This document shows positions 57,787-64,000 of a stretch of 64,000 bases of DNA, piece by piece. The stretch lies in NCBI RefSeq assembly GCF_029227915.1, contig NC_079880.1, positions 14,588,001-14,652,000 of the forward strand, given 5' to 3'. The translations under genes and the position numbers were made by a program. The notes beneath the pieces were generated by a model. The model was not told where the DNA came from and did not search any database. It saw nothing but the letters and a program-made list of their open reading frames with translations. This DNA comes from Hydractinia symbiolongicarpus. Lineage: Eukaryota; Cnidaria; Hydrozoa; Anthoathecata; Hydractiniidae. Numbering within the stretch: the first letter of the stretch is position 1; every line of letters begins with the position of its first letter.

Positions 57787-58571
57787 AGGCTGAAATACAC
57801 TATCATTTTTCAATGATGATTTTCCAATTATCATTCAAAAATGACAGTGTATACAGGAAAAAATGTCATTTTTTACACTCTCATTTCCAATGATCCTTAA
57901 AAATTAAAAGTTGAACATGTTCAACTTTTAATTTTTCAATGACATTTTTTTTCTATTGTTTTAAATCAAATCCATTGTTTTCGCACACGTGTTTGTTGCA
58001 CGCGATATAGGTTTGGGCGTAAACATAGTTAAAAACAAAGATTTAAACAAGTAATTAACCCGAAAATGAAGATGCAAGAAGCGACTGAAAATTTTATTGA
58101 TATCTGGAGAAGCCAGCCCAGTTTGTGGGATATCCCACATGATAAAAACTTCAAAGTTGTGGCTAGTTTGACTTTAACCGGAATTTGGTCTTAAAATGCG
58201 TTGTTTTTTTCTCAATGTCAATTTCTATTAGATTAAGGAGCTCATTATTAAATATATTCAGTGGCGTTCTTAAAAATCTCGTATACTCTGCAATTTTCTC
58301 CACGCACAGTTCATACATGAGAGTATTGTAGATGCCACGGCTTCACCCATACACTTCTGTACTTTCTTTTCCTACGGTTGACTATCTTTTTTGATAACAT
58401 ATAACAACAGCAGCTGCTATTTCTTTTTCCGAGTCCATATTGTAAAGAAAAACATGCTCAAGTTTCATGTTTTTAATAATAGTGTATTAGCGCCAAAATT
58501 TGTCATTTTTAACGTCATTGGAATGTATCAATGAAAAATGATCATTGAAAAATGATAGTGTATTTCAGCCT
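57787..58571. mobile_element. MITE (TTA target duplication) inside the LINE
   Basis: Perfect 31-bp inverted ends begin AGGCTGAAATACACTATC, with TTA direct repeats outside (57784-57786 and 58572-58574). The TTA duplication suggests a PIF/Harbinger-like origin. Removing it plus one TTA restores the LINE frame. Confidence 0.8.
57899..57936. repeat. Perfect 38-bp palindrome inside the MITE
   Basis: Arms 'aaaaattaaaagttgaaca' meet at 57917/57918 with no spacer, giving a perfect cruciform-capable inverted repeat. Confidence 0.95.
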
Positions 58572-58902
58572 TTAGGGATTTTAAGAAACTATGCGACACA
58601 TATTTTGACAGATAGTATTAGATATAGTATTATGTATATTGAAGTCTATTTTTTTTCATCAAGACTATCCAACTTTGTCCTTTCATGCTTCCTTGTTTTC
58701 TTTTTTCAGTTTGCATTGCTACACGGTAACTGTTATTGTCTTATTTTCCAGTTCATTCGTGTGTTTCTTATATGTTTTTCAAGTTTTTCAATTTTTTTTA
58801 CGATGTTTTACTTATTTTACTAATTTTATTATATATACACAGGAAACATTTAAATACCAGTGTTTTTAATACTGAAAATGTTTTTATAAATAAAATTTCA
58901 TT

Positions 58903-59222
<320 letters not shown>

Positions 59223-60313
59223 AGAACGTTGAACTTCAATTAAAACATAATAATGGCAGTACTATTTTACTATTTCTTCAAATAAGACTCGGATTCTTGC
59301 AACAATGTAATGTAACATAAAAAACAGTCTAGACTGAAAAAGAAATTGTTAATTTAATACTATCATACCCGGGAGCGAAGGGAAGTGGGTGGGGTTGTAC
59401 ATAATGCCTGCGTGCTCTTTGAATAGGTATAACTTTTGTTGGGCACGTGAAGAATATTTATGAATATTTTTATAAGGGCCGACATTAATGTAAGAGCGTA
59501 GTATTTGTTGCATAATTATTCATTACATGTATGTTGGTCACCAAGAGTTTACCACGGGGTAATAAGAATAAAATAATTTAGAAAAAAAATATTGTTCTAA
59601 CGGAATGACGTCATTTCGTCGTCAATAACGTCATGTTGATTTTCTTACCTAAAACATGTTTAAAGGATATATTCCACCTATGCACCAAGTTTGACGAAGC
59701 AAAATATCAGAATATTCTTTGTGCAATACTTGAATCGTTTTTTTTTTTACCGGGAACTTGGGTTAAAAAAAAACGCCACGATGTAACCAAAAATTGCTAC
59801 TTTCCGGAATCGTTCCCACGGAATTTTGGGGCAAGAGACCCTAAAATGCGGAAGGTTGAGTGTATATTATATGGTTATTCTGACTTCCAACGAAAAAACA
59901 AGTTAACTAAGAAGTTAAAAAACAAGTAAGCTACGACAACAGCCTGCAGGACAAACTGTTAAAGGTTTCAATAGTCATTCTAAGATGGATAAAGATAAGA
60001 ATTGTGGTATTTGAAAATAGACGGCTGCTAAGATGGCGAAGAAATAGAACTAATTATTTTTCAAGAAAGAGTTTGTAAATGCATAATGAGTGAGAACAAT
60101 TTCATAGTGCGAAATTTGAAAAGTAACAAAGAAAAAAGAACAGCTGTATAAAATGCCCTTTGTAGTATCCTTCTCAAGTTTTGAAATAAAAACTGGAATA
60201 AAGGAAAAACGTTTTTTAATACAATATGTTACCCAAAAAGCTTGCAAACATGTTACAGCGTTAATTCGAAGAAAAGATTTGGTAGAAAAAGCTACAAATA
60301 TAACCAAGAAACA
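59223..60313. other. Gene-free stretch
   Basis: No supported gene. The plus ORF at 59633-59929 and the minus ORF at 60050-60307 lack recognisable domains or conserved context. Confidence 0.3.
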
Positions 60314-60998
60314 ATGAACTGCAGTCAGAATAGTAGAAACAATTCTTTGGACAAAGTATATCTGGTGTATTTTAAATACGTCTGCTAGTTCGAGCTTGTT
60401 CCTATACTTTTATTAAATGGTGTTGTCTTTTATGCAACATTTATGAGAGCTAACAAAAAAGAGAAACGACAAAATAGTTTTGCTCGTCTATTATTTTTTT
60501 CATTCACATATCATGAATGGGGTTTGTGGTACGATTGTATCCATCTTTACAAATCTAACAAGAGTATCCACACTAAACACAATCGAACGCGTTGAAACAT
60601 GTCTTGCATTCGCTGTCATCACTTTTGTACCAGGTTTTATTATTTATGCAAATGCTGTTGTTTATGCAAAAACGCGGTCGCAGCTTCGAAGCATAGCTAA
60701 ATTTACTGTCGGAAATACAAGCAGAGAAGCTAATCAGGAAAAACAACGATTACTCAAACGACATTTACGTTCCATGTGCATTTGCTTATTGCTGACGTCA
60801 TCCTTTGTGATTGCATGGCTGCCCTTAACGGGTCTGTTTGCTACTGCATATGCTCTCATGGGTGCTTGCTTGAGAGAAAATCCTTTTATGTATACATATG
60901 CTTGGTGGAATTTAAACTCAATTATTGATCCCATTGTTTATACATACTTTAACAGAAGTGTAAAATTCAGAATAAGAACGTTTTTAAGCATGAGATGA
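60314..60998 (+). pseudogene. Broken class A (rhodopsin-like) GPCR
   Basis: The intact 3' frame (60480-60998, 172 codons) holds a TM5-like segment 'LAFAVITFVPGFIIYANAVV', a basic loop 3, TM6 with 'VIAWLPLTGLF' (W-x-P motif, residues about 112-116), and TM7 ending 'NSIIDPIVYTYFNRS' (the D/NPxxY motif, residues 150-154) before a short basic helix 8. Upstream, an ATG at 60314 begins an N-glycosylation-rich N-terminus ('MNCSQNSRNNS'), but a TAG follows at 60386. TM1-like sequence and loop 1 ('MRANKKEKRQNSF') are then in another frame, and TM2 to TM4 are mostly missing. It is most likely a pseudogene of an intronless GPCR; an amine or peptide receptor cannot be distinguished. Confidence 0.6.
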
Positions 60999-63900
60999 GT
61001 GTGCAGTAAATATATATACACCGATATAATCTTATTGACCGTCAAACAATAATAGTTACAGCAAGCACCAAAGTAAGAAATTAGTTTTCCACTTCGCAAT
61101 ACAGTGTTGTTGTTATGTGGAACTAAAACGATAAAACATAAGATGTTTTAATGTCGATGGAAATGGCTTCAAATACTTTCATGAACGATATCACATTACA
61201 TATACTTGAGGTCATTACTTGGAAAACTTCCTGTCAAGCATAGTATTTTCACCTTTTTCTGATGCAAGAACGATCTTTAAGGGAAGAAATGTTTTAATAA
61301 TGCAAATAAATATCCAATTCTTTTGAAACTACACACGCAAAGCAAATAAATTAAAATTTACCGTGATGGGTGCTTTGTTATAAATTATTTTACAGTTTAA
61401 GTCACAGGTGTTGTCTACTCCGTTTAAAAGTTTTAATTGATTTCACTAGACAACAAATCATTTTGTGATAAGAAACAATAAATTTTTAATGTTTTTGAAT
61501 GGATCCTTCAACGAGTTTTTGGTTTGAATTTTTTTAGCCTATGTAATATGAAATTATCAACAATCCTTTTTGTGATAAAAAGCACAATAAATTAAAAAAT
61601 AAAATAAAAAAATAATTGGATTCTATACGGGTTTAAATGTCTAATCTGTCTGCCGGAAAAAAAACGTCGTGTCACGGCCACACTAAATTTTTATGTCTGC
61701 ACGAAATACCAAATGCGATGTATTTTTACGGACTTTGTTTTGATCGCTAAGGCTTGACTCTCCTTCGATTTACCGATGTACTATGTTTTCACGGTCGTTA
61801 GTTAGCAATTTGACCACTGGCTTTTTTGGGCTTTGCGAAAAGTGAGCATATGAGTTGATGGATCTGCCCCTGGATAAGACAACTGCTCAATATTTTGTAA
61901 AACAGGCCTTAGGATGTATTTTTATTTAATCTGACAATGAATTTTGCAAACCTTTCTGCTAATTAAGGTTACACATTGTTTGTTTCGCTGGACGGGGTAA
62001 CGGCAGGCTGTTTCCTGTGTTTTTATTTAAACCGAAATAGCGATAAAGGTTTTTAGATAAGGATATTACACCGAAAAACATTGCTTACCTTTACGAAGCG
62101 CTCAGCCCAGTGTCACAATTACTTTTAGAACTTTCACAGGAACATATTCCGCAAATTAAAAATTGTTGGCCAACTGTGTTTGCTATGTCAGGTTGACAAC
62201 AGTCTGTAAAACAGTGTTTTATTTCAACTACATTTGCAGAAAAGTGTTTTTTTCAAAATATAAAGTGAAACACTTCATATAAACTGTATATAATGCTGTG
62301 TGCTCTTTACTTGATTTACGACATTTTGCATACCTCAACTAAAGTGCTCTATCTCGATGTGTGGCACAGTTTAAAGTTTTTATTAAACGGTCAACCTGGC
62401 GCTCAACGTCGGGTCACACATTCACTTGCGACTTAACTCGGCGTTTTGACACTGGGTCTCCCGGATAGTATAGAATAATAAGTTACACAAAAAACACACA
62501 AATAGTAATATTGAGATTGTGTAGTGGTTGTGATAGAAACATTCTACACGTTGTATAGCATGTAACTGCTCATACAAAACGATATGTTATGTTTAAATAT
62601 AGTTTACTGATGAGAGAATCAAAGAGGTTTTCATTTCTCTTACAAATAAAGCCAGTTTACTGTGTGTCTACCTTTTCTTACTTTTTAATGATTGGCGTTG
62701 TCTTAGGTAACGCACATTTTCTGTTAAGGAAAAGTGTGCACATATTCCGGAAAAACGAAATGCATATTTTCTTCGAAGGTATGCAGTATTAATACACAAA
62801 GTTTTAACGAATTCTGTAGTGGTTATACCTACAGTGTTTTCTTTTAGCAAGAACCTAACAAATTATATCATATTCATCAAAAGGTTTTTCACATGACACA
62901 AACCCCAATCTTTACAATCCTCAAATTTTTTTCTGCTACACCAAAACTTTTCTAGCACAAATCTTGCAAACGACAATGCTGTGTCACCAAGCAATGGAAA
63001 TTTTAACTTTAAAAGATCAGATTGAATTAATGGCAACTAATAGCGAATTTCTTAAAGTTCTGGATGATTTGTATTCACCCACCGTTCTCCACAGTGTCTA
63101 AGACTCTCTTTAAACTAATGTTTTACCTAGCTACAATTGCAGACTTATTTTTTTTATTTGCTTTTTTAATTGATTCCTGACTCATCATTGTCCTTCTAGC
63201 TTTCACCTTGTCCCACTATTGACGTTTCTTCCGTGTCCCACCATTGAAATTTCTTCCGTGTCCCACCAACTGTTACTGCGTCTACTACTTTTTTTATTAT
63301 TTTGCTCTTTTTGAGCGCTTTTATTCTGCCTATTGACCTTTCTCCGGTCTTATTATTTGAACTTTTGGTACTCTGTTATATGTGCATACCTTTTTTCATA
63401 TTTTTGATATTTCAAGTTTAAGAAAAAAAAACGATAATGATTATGGAACTCGAAAAATGTTCAACAAAATAAAATAAAATTCTTTTTTATGGATTGATTG
63501 AGGAAAACAAATGGCGTTAACAATTTTTAGCAGGGGAACTTGAAGGAAACTTATCGTTGACATTGTTCCTTCACCTTTCCAGTAATCTTCCTTTAATTTA
63601 GTTGCATTAATGATTTCTTATACAGCTGTCAAGTCTATACATGGGATTTCATTTCTCTTTCAGGTTAATTGCTTTTTTGGTCCAATATTTACATAGTTAT
63701 TCCTTAAAGTTGAAAACATGTTCGATCTTGTTCAAAATGCTGTTACGGTATTTTTGTTGTTGTACTAATAATTCCTTGGCCATGTAATATTTTCCTGATC
63801 CATCAAGCAAATAAAATCAGAATCTATAATATCATTGTTTTGTTGTTAACTTCTTTACTTATAGGCTTGTACTATCAAAAAGTAGATACAGACTTTTATT

Positions 63901-64000
63901 ATAGATTTTTATATATTAAATGTTGCTACTTTTTAAAAAAAGTTGTAACCAGAAGTATTAGAATTTTTTTCAGGGCGCACATGGATTTATATGGCAGCTA
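60999..64000. other. Right-hand gene-poor stretch
   Basis: AT-rich sequence. 61970-62480 is a copy of dispersed repeat family B ('acctggcgctcaacgtcggg' at about 62394). Two near-repeated lines 'cttccgtgtcccacca' lie at about 63227-63268. No gene could be supported. The last 30 bases ('tttttttcag' then 'ggcgcacatggat') look like a splice acceptor and exon start that would continue outside the window. Confidence 0.35.

Overview
The window is strongly AT-rich animal nuclear DNA. Introns are short to medium with GT/AG borders, microsatellites are abundant, and several transposon families are interleaved with host genes. The gene content (TRAM, paired Ctr copper transporters, an MFS carrier) and the repeat families (CR1/Jockey-like LINE, tRNA-derived SINE, Academ-like DNA transposon, a retroelement type I associate with cnidarians and other marine invertebrates) suggest a cnidarian, possibly a hydrozoan. 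The species call is inference.

Layout. 1-1470: compact intronless minus-strand ORFs that look like the end of a virus-like or Maverick-like element, followed by a repeat block with three TGACGTCA sites. 2281-11013: a complete ten-exon TRAM1/2 homologue (ER translocon accessory protein), with an inverted-repeat element in intron 1. 14128-23148: a six-exon Ctr-type copper transporter whose last intron holds a complete 5.8-kb DNA transposon (17064-22847) with about 449-bp near-identical terminal inverted repeats, a CAA target duplication and an intact five-exon transposase with an XPG/FEN1-like motif set. 23149-30800: no host gene seen; LINE 3' end, Tigger/pogo-like end, and arrays of a hairpin repeat 'cccgtgg...ccacggg'. 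30826-32388 (minus): a single-exon MFS transporter resembling MFSD8. 37216-37440: a small unrecognised membrane-protein ORF. 38681-41887: a second Ctr gene with the same intron phases as the first but a different Met/His-rich ectodomain. 42548-45499 (minus): a frameshifted retroelement with reverse transcriptase. 48241-50077 (minus): an acidic, internally repetitive protein and a nearby small ORF. 51928-53504: a SINE and a TTAA-flanked inverted-repeat element. 55081 and 56540: two identical tRNA genes, read as Ile(GAT). About 56690-59222: a 5'-truncated LINE ending in a long (AAAT)n tail and interrupted by a 785-bp MITE. 60314-60998: a broken rhodopsin-class GPCR. The rest to 64000 is repeat-derived or featureless.

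Functionally, the two Ctr genes would supply Cu(I) uptake with different metal-binding ectodomains, TRAM serves secretory-protein insertion, and the MFS protein is a candidate endolysosomal carrier. No operon-like cooperation is implied among the host genes. The most unusual items are the apparently intact Academ-like transposon inside a copper-transporter intron, the divergent Met-rich ectodomains of the two Ctr genes, and the compact viral-style gene block at the left edge.
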